Positions 8,472 through 16,782 of a DNA stretch of 51,673 nucleotides are shown one piece after another. The position numbers and the translations under genes are program-made. Source of the stretch: a bacterium (lineage in GTDB: Bacteria; Planctomycetota; SZUA-567); assembly GCA_003249795.1 (NCBI GenBank), contig QKHZ01000195.1, positions 1-51,673 on the forward strand, read 5' to 3'. Under the pieces are notes generated by a model. It was not told the DNA's origin, made no database searches, and was given only the letters and a program-made list of their open reading frames with translations. How positions within the stretch are numbered: position 1 is the stretch's first letter; each line of letters opens with the position of its first letter.

Positions 8472-8855
8472 TTTAATGTGTTGCAGCAGCAGGTATGCGA
8501 TACCGGTTGCGATAACGAGAATTGTTTCCGGCAAAGCTAGCAGGAACAGGCCGGTACCGAGGAATTTCTTTTCTTCCGCACACGCTGCGACTACAGCCGT
8601 ACCGATACCGCCCTGGGCGATCCCTGTACCGATTGCGCCGCCCAGCATCGCCAGACCCACGCCGATTGCCAGCAGACCGAATTCACTCTGGCGTTCGCTT
8701 TCAATAACCGCTTCGGGTTCAGCACCTTCACCAGCCGTTGCTACTGCTTCATCCGAATTTTCCGCAGCAACCAGCGGATGGATCATCGAGCATGCAGCCC
8801 ATGTCAGACCGACGGTCAACACCATGGACATCACCATCATTACAGCCTTTTTCAT
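8469..8855 (-). CDS. atpK: V/A-type ATPase subunit K (c-ring proteolipid)
   Basis: 128 residues. An N-terminal signal-like helix (about 3-22) and an acidic linker (32-57) precede one hairpin of two membrane helices, about 60-92 and 99-124. The ion-binding carboxylate is Glu110 in 'LALPETILV'. Helix 1 has Gln81 in 'GTGIAQGG', and Thr111 follows the glutamate. This Q...ET set resembles the sodium ligand signature of c-subunits. The ATG at 8855 has GAGGAGAAAG upstream; an in-frame extension to 8987 is ignored because it lacks a site and overlaps the gap after atpI. This is a single-hairpin c-subunit, unlike the double-hairpin Enterococcus NtpK. Ion choice is inferred. Confidence 0.93.
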   Translation of the reverse strand: MKKAVMMVMSMVLTVGLTWAACSMIHPLVAAENSDEAVATAGEGAEPEAVIESERQSEFGLLAIGVGLAMLGGAIGTGIAQGGIGTAVVAACAEEKKFLGTGLFLLALPETILVIATGIAYLLLQHIK

Positions 8856-8946
8856 TTCTTTCTCCTCAACAGGCAAATATTTCAATGCACTGACCATTTT
8901 TAAAATTGTCTTCCGGCTTCCACCGCCGGAAAAACCAGTCCCGCGT

Positions 8947-11046
8947 TTATGAGCGGGTGAACGTCCGTTTAAATCCGAAGGGGGCAAACCGGATGCCGCC
9001 GCCTTTGAAAAACTTCATGAAGGTTTCGCAGTAGTGAAGACGAACAGCCTGGATCGATGCGCTGAGTCCGCCCAGCAGAACCATCACAAGGTGCCCGATA
9101 ATCAGCGCGACGATCAGCATCAACATTACCGGGATCGAGCCGCCGTCGATCAGCTGCGGAATCAGTACCGTGTTGATGGCAATTGCCACCGCCGCCTTCG
9201 ACACGCCGACCAGCGCAAGACGCGTAAAGCTGATAACGTTGCCGAACAGTCCGAAAAACTCGAGCAATCCTGTCGGCCCTTCGCCGATAGCAACGCAAGC
9301 CATCCCGCCGACCCACAGTACAAGAAGTGTTGGCAGTATCGGCAGATATGCAACCGGCAACAGCACTGTCGCCCAGATCGTCTGTCCCAGCGGTGTCGGC
9401 CGGAAGGCGTCAAGCCCCATGATCAGGATTGTGAAGCCGCTGATCACCAGAAGCTGGCCGAAACGTCCGAGCGCATGTTTTTTCGAGTGCGCCCATTCAT
9501 TAATAATGCCGAACATACAGCCGATGCCCATATGCAGCCATCCGGCCATGACCGAGAGCATCAGCATATTATTGACGCTGGCGCCTTCGGTTTTGAGCAT
9601 CACCGGATGCGGAAGCAGAGGAAAGACTTTTCCCCACCAGAAAATGCTGTTCTCTTCCGGATGGAAAGGAATCCCGAACATATCGGCGAAGATGAAGAAT
9701 CCGAATAGTACCGAGATGACACCGCCGACAAACAGAATCCGCGCCAGGTCACACATCACATCGGAAAACGCAATCGTGCGGAATTTACGCAGCATTAGCC
9801 AGCCGCCGAGTGCCATGATCGCACCGTAACCGGTGTCGCCGACCATGAACCCGAAAAAGAGCGGGAAGAAGATCGCCAGCATCGCCGTCGGGTCAAGCTC
9901 ACCATAACGCGGTACGTCAAACATCTCTGTAAGCAGCACAAACGGGCGTGTCCACCACGAAGTTTTCATCGAAGTCGGCGCTAACGGTTCGTCACGCTCT
10001 TCGGCGTGCCCGTGGCTGGCTTCAATATCTTCTTCAGCGTCTTCATCTGATTCAGTATAGACCTGCAGGCCTTTGGGGAAGTGCTTTGCCAGTTTCTGTT
10101 CGACAAACGCACGGTCATCCTCACGCAGCCAGAAGCGCGCGGTCATCGCGTACTTGGTAACGAGGAAGTTGGTCGTGCCGTTATTTTTCGACAGCAGCGA
10201 CACCAGTGTCTCTTCACCGGCGTGAATAAACATGTTCCACTTCTGTCCGAGTTCCTTGCGCTCCGCTTCCAGAATCTGGACTTCTGCGGCAATCATCTGT
10301 TTTTCTTTTAATAATGCTTCCAGACGCACGCGCGGTACGCCATCGCCGACGTCTTCGGGTAGCTTCAGTGGTGTCAGGCCACACGAGGCGAGGTGTTTCT
10401 GCATGGCTTCAGCATTGTCTGCAGAAACCGCCAGCAGCGTCAAGCCGGTTTTCATCCGCTCCTTTTGCGCTTCAGCGATCAGCGCGTCACGGGTGGTGAT
10501 CTGGGTGGAGCGGTTCTTTTTGCGGGTTGTTGCGTCCAGCGAACTGAGTTCATACATTATAAACTGTGGCGGCGGGACTTTGACACCGATTCCGGTATTG
10601 ACTGCGAAAATCCGCAGTGACTGGTAATCCGACAACAGCGCCAGATCCATGTCCAGATCTTCAAACGGGGCAAGCGCGCGCATCTGCCGGTCAACTTCGC
10701 GCTCACGGGCAGACTGTTTTTCCAGTTTTTCGCGTACGCTCTTAACCGCAGCCGTCAGGATTTCCATCTGGTCAGGCAGGGTGACCAGCAGTTCGCTTTC
10801 TGCGATCGGCTCCCAGTTTACAGGTGGCGTCAGTCCCAGATATTCTTTCATACTGCGGAGTGCGACCAGATAGCTTTCGACCGGAAAGAAGGTGTGCATT
10901 GCCGCTTTATCAAGGCCCTGCTTATCCTTGTCTTCAAACGGCGCAAACTGTACGCAGCCGAGTGACTGCAGTACGTGCACCAGCCGCACAAGGATACTCT
11001 TGTCGGCAACAAGGCTGATCCGGCACATCCGTTCGGTTTTAAGCAT
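8947..11046 (-). CDS. atpI: V/A-type ATPase subunit I (membrane stator, a-subunit-like)
   Basis: About 699 residues. The N-terminal half is soluble with long coiled-coil segments. The C-terminal half, from about residue 380, has seven or eight membrane helices, including 'MLAIFFPLFFGFMVGDTGYG', a hallmark of this family. 'GNVISFTRLALVGVSKA' carries the conserved arginine that works with the c-ring glutamate in ion transfer. The protein anchors the peripheral stalks and forms the ion half-channels. Three overlapping starts exist (GTG 11055, ATG 11052, ATG 11046); the AGGAAG site is eight bases before 11046, which is preferred. It overlaps the end of atpH, indicating coupled translation. Confidence 0.96.
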   Translation of the reverse strand: MLKTERMCRISLVADKSILVRLVHVLQSLGCVQFAPFEDKDKQGLDKAAMHTFFPVESYLVALRSMKEYLGLTPPVNWEPIAESELLVTLPDQMEILTAAVKSVREKLEKQSAREREVDRQMRALAPFEDLDMDLALLSDYQSLRIFAVNTGIGVKVPPPQFIMYELSSLDATTRKKNRSTQITTRDALIAEAQKERMKTGLTLLAVSADNAEAMQKHLASCGLTPLKLPEDVGDGVPRVRLEALLKEKQMIAAEVQILEAERKELGQKWNMFIHAGEETLVSLLSKNNGTTNFLVTKYAMTARFWLREDDRAFVEQKLAKHFPKGLQVYTESDEDAEEDIEASHGHAEERDEPLAPTSMKTSWWTRPFVLLTEMFDVPRYGELDPTAMLAIFFPLFFGFMVGDTGYGAIMALGGWLMLRKFRTIAFSDVMCDLARILFVGGVISVLFGFFIFADMFGIPFHPEENSIFWWGKVFPLLPHPVMLKTEGASVNNMLMLSVMAGWLHMGIGCMFGIINEWAHSKKHALGRFGQLLVISGFTILIMGLDAFRPTPLGQTIWATVLLPVAYLPILPTLLVLWVGGMACVAIGEGPTGLLEFFGLFGNVISFTRLALVGVSKAAVAIAINTVLIPQLIDGGSIPVMLMLIVALIIGHLVMVLLGGLSASIQAVRLHYCETFMKFFKGGGIRFAPFGFKRTFTRS

Positions 11047-11386
11047 TCTCATCACTTCCTGTAATGCTCTGGTTGAAAAGTCGGCCGGCTTCTTTCAGCG
11101 CCGCGTCTTCATTCGCTTTGGCAGCCTTCTGCAACTCATCGCGCAGGGAGCGGAACTGGTTTTCAAGTTTCTGCAACTCTTCGTCAGCGGATTTTCCTGC
11201 CTGTTCACGTTCTGATTCAGACTCTTTCGCCACGCGCTCTTTGACGCGTGCGTCGATGTTCTCGGCATACGCGCGTGCTTTGGCGATGCGTTCCTGTACC
11301 TGCACCTTGGCCTCGGCAATCTTATTTTTCTGATTTGCTTCGGCATCCTTGATCGCTGAGAGTACGCGGATCGATTCTTCTGTCAT
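11039..11386 (-). CDS. atpH: V/A-type ATPase subunit H/G (peripheral stalk coiled coil)
   Basis: 115 residues, almost entirely a charged coiled coil rich in Lys, Glu and Ala ('SIRVLSAIKDAEANQKNKIA' at the start). This matches the small stator-stalk subunit called H in archaea and G in Thermus, which pairs with subunit E. It is the first gene of the ATPase operon, as in Thermus. The ATG at 11386 has AAAGGAAA upstream; a longer frame to 11485 has no good site. Coiled-coil sequences carry little family information, so the call depends on position and size as well as composition. Confidence 0.82.
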   Translation of the reverse strand: MTEESIRVLSAIKDAEANQKNKIAEAKVQVQERIAKARAYAENIDARVKERVAKESESEREQAGKSADEELQKLENQFRSLRDELQKAAKANEDAALKEAGRLFNQSITGSDENA

Positions 11387-11568
11387 ACTGGTTTCCTTTA
11401 TTGGCCGTTTCAGGCAGGCAGGATTCCGCCGCCACTCATTTCTTATCAACCCTGCGGCAATTTCTCGCAACCCCTGTTTTGTCATTTACAGACGTTTTGC
11501 GGTGCGAACACGTTTTAATGCTTTGTTGAGAGTGATGCTATTTTCCGTCTATGGAGAAAGACGGACTC

Positions 11569-11604
11569 GGACAGAATTATAAAGCCTCAGAAAATTAACG
11601 TCTG
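11569..11604 (-). promoter_or_regulatory. Candidate promoter of the ATPase operon
   Basis: A perfect TATAAT lies on the minus strand at 11576-11581, about 190 bases before the atpH start. The hexamer 17 bases further upstream (CAGACG, 11599-11604) is a poor -35 match, so an activator or another sigma factor may be involved. A CCGTCT/AGACGG hairpin (about 11546-11565) would lie near the 5' end of the transcript. Confidence 0.4.
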
Positions 11605-11714
11605 ATGTTTTTGTCCGGTTTTTCATTTTTGTATAGTTCATATAGATCGGGTACGGCTACCAGAAGGCGATAAGAAGAAAACAGTGGCCGGACTCACGCG
11701 GAAATACAGAGTGC

Positions 11715-12089
11715 TCAGATACGAAAACGGCTGGAGTGGAGCAGGATTTCAGTGGCCGAATCGGCCGACCGGATCAGGTGCAGCGTGCTGTTACCTGCGA
11801 GGTTGTCACCGATACGGGTTTGGGTGTTTGATGAAAGGAGGTAGCTATGCGGGCAGAACTTTTTATCAAAGTTGTCTTCTGAGAACAGGGAAAAGTCGAC
11901 TTCGATTTCGAGCAAGTCGTCTGATTTTCCAGGTAGTCCTTCTTTGCCGTGTTCGAGAATTTTTTCGCGCGGGGAGTGTTTATGTGCGCTGATTGTGTGC
12001 GATTGGCTGGGCGCAACCATAACAGAAGCGTCCTGCATTGTGGGCAGGAAGGGGGAGATCAATAGCAGAATCAGCAGTTGAATTGCCAT
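11715..12089 (-). CDS. Small hypothetical secreted protein
   Basis: 124 residues that I do not recognise. The first 20 residues form a clear hydrophobic signal sequence ('MAIQLLILLLISPFLP'). The rest is polar with several His and Ser and one Cys (about residue 82) and has no repeats or membrane helices. The ATG at 12089 has AAGGGA eight bases upstream, and third-codon-position use resembles real genes here. It lies alone between the ATPase promoter and an AT-rich gap. A short inverted repeat (12115-12122 with 12143-12150) lies just upstream and could be an operator. Likely real, function unknown. Confidence 0.55.
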   Translation of the reverse strand: MAIQLLILLLISPFLPTMQDASVMVAPSQSHTISAHKHSPREKILEHGKEGLPGKSDDLLEIEVDFSLFSEDNFDKKFCPHSYLLSSNTQTRIGDNLAGNSTLHLIRSADSATEILLHSSRFRI

Positions 12090-12753
12090 TCTGGTCCCTT
12101 CTATTGTGTATGGAATTCGGTTGAGTAGGTATCTGATGCGTAAACCGAATCCCTTACAAACCGTTACTATACTACCCAGATTTCAAGAATTTGCAATCAA
12201 TAATCTCTATTTTCAATAGATAAAAAGATTCGGATATGTATGAAATTGAAGAAAGGCGGACAGAATCGTGAGAAGAATGTATCGGATTTCCGTGGATTAT
12301 TCATGTAATTGGTTGACATGTTACTTGGTAATGAATTTTAGATTCCAAAATATCGGAAGTTAAATAAATCACATAATGGTGGCTTTTAAATGTAGGCAAA
12401 ACAGATTTTCTATTCGAGTTTTTTCAATCTGTTGACCCGAAAAACATTCCGACGGAAAAACCCGGAAATAGAAGTATATAACAATATGTTATGAAAGGAT
12501 TTAGTTGAATTATAGAAATGATGTGCGGAAATCAAAAAAAGACAGGACAAAAAGCAACTTTAACCGAAAAAAATTTTCAGTTGATCCGGCAAGCCGTATT
12601 TAACTGTAACTCATTTATTGCAAATAAGTTGTTGGTTTTGTGCGGAAAATGCAGGAATAAGTTGTTGATATTTTTTGGAAAAGACCGCATATAGGAGAAG
12701 CAAGTCTCTGCAAAACAGAGCCTTGTCGGGGAAATGTTGGGGATATTTCGGGC
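12090..12753. other. AT-rich intergenic region, about 660 bases
   Basis: No convincing gene is present here. The left end holds the inverted repeat ATTCGGTT/AACCGAAT (12115-12122, 12143-12150) upstream of the minus-strand secreted protein. The right end holds a possible plus-strand promoter (TTGATA near 12666, 17 bases, CATATA) before the peptidase gene. The middle is unusually AT-rich with no repeats or hairpins that I can defend. Confidence 0.5.
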
Positions 12754-13740
12754 ATGACGAATAGCAAGACAAACAGCATGATTCAATGGATTGCCAAACT
12801 GTCGCTCATGACAGTGGTGGCGACTGGCATCGGACTGTCTGCTGTACACGCTGAAGACGATACTGGCAAGCGCGAAGTCGCCGCCTATATCGGCCCGTCC
12901 TCGACTGAATCTGGTCAGAGTGTTATCGATTCTCACAACGGCGTTAAACAGCCATTTACAACAATCGTCCCAAAAAGTCTGGTTGCACTTGCCGAACAGG
13001 TCGGGCCGAACTTCCGGGTTGAGCAACGCGACAACGCCTACTTTGCAACCGATCTGGATATCAAGAGCCATACGCTTTTACTCGATGGCATCTTTGCCTG
13101 CTGCGAGTCTTGCCTTCAGCACGACTATTTCAACAAAGGTCTGGTCAAGCCGCTGACGGTGTATGTGTTCAACACAAAAGCGGGTTATCAGGAAGGACTG
13201 AAGAAGTTTTTCGGAATGGAACCGGTCAGCCCGTATGGCCACTACGGCCACTCGCAGCGCTATATTGTTGTCAACTACGAAACCGGTCCCGGCACGCTGG
13301 TGCATGAACTGACCCACGCGATGATGGCCGGAGATTTTCCGGGCGCACCGATCTGGATCAGTGAAGGCATGGCGAGTCTGTTTGAGCAGTGCCGTGTTGA
13401 GGGCGACTCACTGAAGGGTGACGCCAACTGGCGTTTGCCGGAGTTGAAAAAGGCGCTGGCAAATAAACAGGTTACGTCGCTGAAAACCCTGTTCGCGTTA
13501 AGCAGCCAGTCATTCCGCCAGAAAAACGAAAGCCTGCACTACGCTGAGAGCCGCTATTTCTGCAAGTATCTGGATGAAATGGGTAAACTCCGCACGGTGT
13601 ACAGCGGTTTTCGCGACAACTTTATCAATGACCCGACCGGCCTGCGCACAGTTGAAAAGGTTCTCGGCAAACCCATCGCCCAGATTCAGACCGATTGGCA
13701 CCTGTGGGTCGCCAAAGAGCAGTGGAACGCCGGCAACTGA
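12754..13740 (+). CDS. Secreted HExxH zinc peptidase (MA-like/DUF1570-type)
   Basis: 328 residues with a signal peptide (hydrophobic core about 17-30, cleavage near 'VHA-EDD'). The gluzincin motif is 'HELTHAMM' at 184-191, with the third ligand expected at Glu204 in 'WISEGMASLFE'. This is the arrangement of the peptidase MA-like superfamily. The mature protein should act outside the inner membrane; its substrate is unknown. The start is the ATG at 12754; an ATG at 12778 would still leave a signal sequence. The same fold, without the metal ligands, recurs in the C-terminal half of the gene at 26902-28383, so the genome holds an active and a dead version. It is transcribed alone and converges on the next gene. 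Confidence 0.85.
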   Translation: MTNSKTNSMIQWIAKLSLMTVVATGIGLSAVHAEDDTGKREVAAYIGPSSTESGQSVIDSHNGVKQPFTTIVPKSLVALAEQVGPNFRVEQRDNAYFATDLDIKSHTLLLDGIFACCESCLQHDYFNKGLVKPLTVYVFNTKAGYQEGLKKFFGMEPVSPYGHYGHSQRYIVVNYETGPGTLVHELTHAMMAGDFPGAPIWISEGMASLFEQCRVEGDSLKGDANWRLPELKKALANKQVTSLKTLFALSSQSFRQKNESLHYAESRYFCKYLDEMGKLRTVYSGFRDNFINDPTGLRTVEKVLGKPIAQIQTDWHLWVAKEQWNAGN

Positions 13741-13844
13741 TCCGACTGTTATATCCTCCGAACCTGTCACTGAATTTTACGAGTCTTATTCTTCTCAGAA
13801 TGAACCCATTCCGCGTAAGTCATTTCATTGACATCAAAATCGAA

Positions 13845-14582
13845 TCAATTCATATGATTGTTTGTATGTGGCAACTCATCGAAAAACGGATTGTGGCACT
13901 CCGGACATTCTTCAAAAATAACGACGTAAGAAATATCATTCGGTTTCAATATGTGATAACAATGGCGGCAGTAAAATCCGGCTCGTCGGAACCGCCGTTG
14001 CTGAAATTTATTCAACATGAATCCGCCACCGATCAACCCACCGAAAAAAAAGAAAAGCCATAGGATTGAGTAAACCGGATCAAGTGGAAACGAAGGTTGA
14101 AGCTGGTTGATCAAGAGGAATAAAGTACTGATTACTATAGCAATTAATAAAAGCACTTCAATCAGGTCACGAATCCTTTCGACTTTAACCATCCGCTCAA
14201 AACAGAGAGTAAAAGCAGAATGGTCAGGTGACTGATCCGTGGCTGGGTCATAACCAAAAAACCGGACTCCGCAGCAAGGGCATTTTTTCAGTAAGATCAA
14301 ATAATTGAGTTGATTTGGTTTAAAGATATAATCGCAACGCTTACAGGCATAACCTTCATTCCGAAGAGCTTTTTTACGTTGATTACTCACATAATAAATG
14401 AGTGGATACAAGCTGGCAAAGATCAAACTTTCACCGCCAATCCAGATTGGTAACGGTAGCCAGTTTTTGCACAGCAGCAAAGCGCCTAATGAGAAAAAAA
14501 CAGGAATACAAAGTCGTGAATCAAGACGATTGTATTTCTTTTGGATTGCCAGATAGTTTTGAAAAAATGCGTCATGATCCAT
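13845..14582 (-). CDS. Membrane protein with duplicated two-helix plus zinc-ribbon unit
   Basis: 245 residues. Two hydrophobic helices (about 24-38 and 45-65) are followed by a four-cysteine zinc ribbon (C80, C83, C101, C104). Then two more helices (about 140-160 and 170-190) are followed by a second ribbon (C205, C208, C226, C229). The cysteine spacing is identical in both (3, 18, 3), and the text between is similar ('IFKPNQLNY' and 'ILKPNDISY'), so the gene arose by internal duplication. Function is unknown. It is the last gene of a three-gene minus-strand set of small membrane proteins, 14 bases after its neighbour. Confidence 0.8.
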   Translation of the reverse strand: MDHDAFFQNYLAIQKKYNRLDSRLCIPVFFSLGALLLCKNWLPLPIWIGGESLIFASLYPLIYYVSNQRKKALRNEGYACKRCDYIFKPNQLNYLILLKKCPCCGVRFFGYDPATDQSPDHSAFTLCFERMVKVERIRDLIEVLLLIAIVISTLFLLINQLQPSFPLDPVYSILWLFFFFGGLIGGGFMLNKFQQRRFRRAGFYCRHCYHILKPNDISYVVIFEECPECHNPFFDELPHTNNHMN

Positions 14583-14596
14583 TTGCTGTTATCCAA

Positions 14597-14932
14597 TCAA
14601 TGAAGTGAATATGCCCAGAAATTAAAGCAGATAAACACAATTTGATAAAACAGATAAAGTCCAAGAGTCAACTTTTGATTCAAATAAGAAACCGATAAGC
14701 GGATAAAGAAAATTGCCAGAAGAATAGAACTATATTTTGAAATAATCATGCCTTCACGGCACAAACACGGCAGAGACAAAAACCCGCTGATCAGGGTAAA
14801 TAAAAACAGGCAGAGCAACCGCCCCATATCGCCCATCGGTCGGAATAGAAACCCCATGAACCGGTGTGTCTTCTCGTCCGGCGCTTCATCCTTCATTTCA
14901 ATCGGCTCATCACCTTGCGATTTCGGGTTCAT
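14597..14932 (-). CDS. Small membrane protein, three helices
   Basis: 111 residues, not recognised. A polar acidic N-terminus of about 35 residues is followed by three hydrophobic segments (about 40-58, 68-85 and 90-107). The ATG at 14932 has AAGGACG nine bases upstream and lies inside the end of the preceding gene (overlap 14910-14932). A longer frame to 15004 lacks a site. It is probably one unit with the genes on both sides, and may assemble with them in the membrane. Confidence 0.6.
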   Translation of the reverse strand: MNPKSQGDEPIEMKDEAPDEKTHRFMGFLFRPMGDMGRLLCLFLFTLISGFLSLPCLCREGMIISKYSSILLAIFFIRLSVSYLNQKLTLGLYLFYQIVFICFNFWAYSLH

Positions 14933-15221
14933 GTTGGCGTCCTTGTCGATACGAACAAAGCTGCAGAATGAAAATCGTCGCCCATCCCAGTGTTGAAACA
15001 CCAAGCAGGCAGAAAAAAAGCCGCCACGGACGGGCTGAGCTCATCCCGATCCAGCGCGGAAAGAATACGATGATTGCCTGACTAATGGCACAAACCAGAA
15101 GCACCAGATAAACCGTGAGGTTATTATAGGCGATCACATCATAGCCGCGTAAAAACGCGGTAAATACAGACAGATGCAGCACCCACGCCAGCAACTGGCT
15201 GTAACATAGGACTCTGCTCAT
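14910..15221 (-). CDS. Small membrane protein, three helices
   Basis: About 103 residues, not recognised. Three hydrophobic segments (about 8-28, 38-56 and 69-88) with short loops and a polar, basic C-terminus. The ATG at 15221 has AAGGCG upstream and is preferred to an in-frame start at 15239. It is the first gene of the three-gene membrane set ending at 13845. No catalytic motif or known family signature is visible. Confidence 0.55.
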   Translation of the reverse strand: MSRVLCYSQLLAWVLHLSVFTAFLRGYDVIAYNNLTVYLVLLVCAISQAIIVFFPRWIGMSSARPWRLFFCLLGVSTLGWATIFILQLCSYRQGRQHEPEIAR

Positions 15222-15314
15222 ATTTGTTCGCCTTAACACTTGTCCATCGCCGGAATCAGATCAATAAAAATCGATGGTTATGACAAACGGATTCAAAGAA
15301 CAGAAATGTTATTT

Positions 15315-15662
15315 TTAATAGCCGTAAAGATCATTTTCTGTCTTATAAAGGTTTCTTTCCTTAATGTGCATACGTTCATAAGTTTTTGATCTTGCGGCCA
15401 TGCGCTTTTGTGCCCACGTTGACAAAAGTTGATAATGGTGCATTCTTTCAGCTAAAAATTCTTCATATTTGCTTTGTCCAGCATTTTTAATGCATCCAGC
15501 TTTAAAATCGGGATCAAACAAATTAATAGCAAACTCTGACTGGTGAAAAATCTGGGCATAGAAATATAATTCAAGATATAGATAACGTTGATATTGCATG
15601 AAATTGAAAATGAGGGAGCCCATCAGTAATAAAATAAGAGAAGGAATAAGCAGTTTTTTCAT
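15315..15662 (-). CDS. Small membrane-anchored hypothetical protein
   Basis: About 115 residues. The N-terminus 'MKKLLIPSLILLLMGSLIF' is a single membrane anchor or uncleaved signal. The remainder is soluble, rich in Tyr, Lys and Glu, and probably helical. No family is recognised. Starts at 15677 and 15713 are also in frame; 15662 gives the most natural signal sequence. It is separated from the three-gene set by about 90 bases and may share its transcript. Confidence 0.5.
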   Translation of the reverse strand: MKKLLIPSLILLLMGSLIFNFMQYQRYLYLELYFYAQIFHQSEFAINLFDPDFKAGCIKNAGQSKYEEFLAERMHHYQLLSTWAQKRMAARSKTYERMHIKERNLYKTENDLYGY

Positions 15663-15841
15663 TTTAATTTCTCTCATCAAGGGTAAAACCCAAGGTAAAG
15701 CATGAGTCAGCATTAAATAGGAATTGACACAAAAGCAAGTATAATAAACTGACGTTTCCGAACAAGTGTTTTAATCTTTAGATAGGTCAATTTCGGGCAG
15801 GGAGTAATCAAGACCGTGCAGCTTCCGCCGGAGAGGATTCA

Positions 15842-16414
15842 ATGATCGCGTGGCCATTAGCAGCGTTGTTTATGCTGATTTTGATATTTATCATATCGAT
15901 CTTGCTGTTGCCGGTACTGGCAGTGGGATACTGTTTCGTTACGGGATGGTGGGAATTCCGCAAGCACGCTGCGCTTCCGGAAGATTTTTGGAAAAAAGCC
16001 GTCAAGGTTTATATCGGTGCCGCGGTTCTGATTCCGTTTTTATTGCAGTTGTGGGCGTGCGGGTATTACCGTCATGTCGGCGACTATGATTCTCCGTCAG
16101 GCCGGTATCACCTCCGCGGAGAATACCGTCCCGAATTTCCTGCTGCAGGCCACTGTGAGATTCCCGCATATGCCCGTCTGAGCATCACAGATACCGCAAC
16201 AGGGCAAACTGATGTGTATCCGTCCTTTTCGATCGAGATGGATGAACGGTGGGAAGTGACATGGCTGGCTGAGGATACGTTTTCCGTTGATTTTGGTGAA
16301 CATGTGATCAAAACGTTCCGGTTTTCGGATGGTCAGCTGGTTGAAGAGGTGAAAGAGGGCAAACAGTGGCAAAAAGTGCCTGAAAAGACAAAAAATCCGG
16401 CGCAGTTGCTGTGA
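15842..16414 (+). CDS. Hypothetical membrane protein
   Basis: 190 residues. Two strong hydrophobic segments (about 5-32 and 58-76) are separated by a short basic, aromatic loop. A C-terminal domain of roughly 110 residues follows, looks beta-rich, and is probably outside the cytoplasmic membrane ('ARLSITDTATGQTDVYPSFS'). The ATG at 15842 has GGAGAGG seven bases upstream. No known family is recognised. It stands alone between two divergent or unrelated units. Confidence 0.65.
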   Translation: MIAWPLAALFMLILIFIISILLLPVLAVGYCFVTGWWEFRKHAALPEDFWKKAVKVYIGAAVLIPFLLQLWACGYYRHVGDYDSPSGRYHLRGEYRPEFPAAGHCEIPAYARLSITDTATGQTDVYPSFSIEMDERWEVTWLAEDTFSVDFGEHVIKTFRFSDGQLVEEVKEGKQWQKVPEKTKNPAQLL

Positions 16415-16546
16415 ATAAAATCACGAGTTATGGTTAAAAACGACCTCAAGCAAACGGATTTCGCCCTAACCGTCAATTAACATGCGAAAAGCATCACCTT
16501 AAACCGGAAATTGCTGAAAATCAGGCTACATCTACAGAATTCCGGC

Positions 16547-16575
16547 TTGTGCATTTCCTACATTTCTGGTACAGT
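16547..16575 (+). promoter_or_regulatory. gltB: Candidate gltB promoter
   Basis: TTGTGC (16547-16552), a 17-base spacer and TACAGT (16570-16575) form a reasonable sigma-70 type promoter. Start of transcription would be near 16582, giving a leader of about 200 bases that begins with the GGCGAAGC/GCTTCGCC hairpin at 16585-16603. Confidence 0.45.
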
Positions 16576-16584
16576 GGTCGATCC

Positions 16585-16603
16585 GGCGAAGCTATGCTTC
16601 GCC
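16585..16603 (+). promoter_or_regulatory. 5' hairpin of the gltB leader
   Basis: A perfect eight-base stem, GGCGAAGC with GCTTCGCC, closes a three-base loop. It would be at the very 5' end of a transcript from the promoter proposed at 16547. No U-run follows, so it is not a terminator. The bases CCGGCG at 16583-16588 repeat the 3' arm of the terminator-like hairpin at 16732-16759. Confidence 0.6.
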
Positions 16604-16680
16604 TGTTGCGTCATTAGACTGCCTCCTGCGTGTATCTGCTTCGATCAACAGGCGTTGGCTGACGACGACAAATGCGCTAT

Positions 16681-16767
16681 ATGAAATATGAAAAGAGATC
16701 AACGGCAAGAATGGCAAAACCAGTTTCGAGCCCACCGGTGACGTCCGGCGGTTTTTTTTGCAGATAA
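16681..16767 (+). CDS. Possible 28-codon leader peptide upstream of gltB
   Basis: A short frame, ATG to TAA, encodes 28 residues (begins 'MKYEKRSTARMAKPV'). It runs through the terminator-like hairpin at 16732-16759 and stops 15 bases before the gltB ATG. It has no strong ribosome binding site and is not rich in one amino acid, so a classical amino-acid attenuation peptide is not obvious. It may be chance; its value is positional. Confidence 0.25.
   Translation: MKYEKRSTARMAKPVSSPPVTSGGFFCR
16732..16759 (+). terminator. Attenuator-like terminator just before gltB
   Basis: CCACCGG (16732-16738) pairs with CCGGCGG (16745-16751) with one mismatch, followed at once by eight T (16752-16759). This is an intrinsic terminator only 23 bases before the gltB ATG, inside the leader. 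Such a position implies either conditional read-through of the gltB transcript or initiation within a few bases, which is unlikely. Confidence 0.65.
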
Positions 16768-16782
16768 AGAAGGCGATGACGA

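Noticed and set aside
8856-8987. Upstream extension of atpK to 8987
   Set aside because: The ATG at 8855 has a strong ribosome binding site and gives a natural signal-like N-terminus; the extension has neither and covers the gap after atpI.
12577-13071. Minus-strand frame of 164 codons overlapping the start of the HExxH peptidase gene
   Set aside because: Mostly antisense to a secure gene, and the remaining part is AT-rich intergenic DNA.
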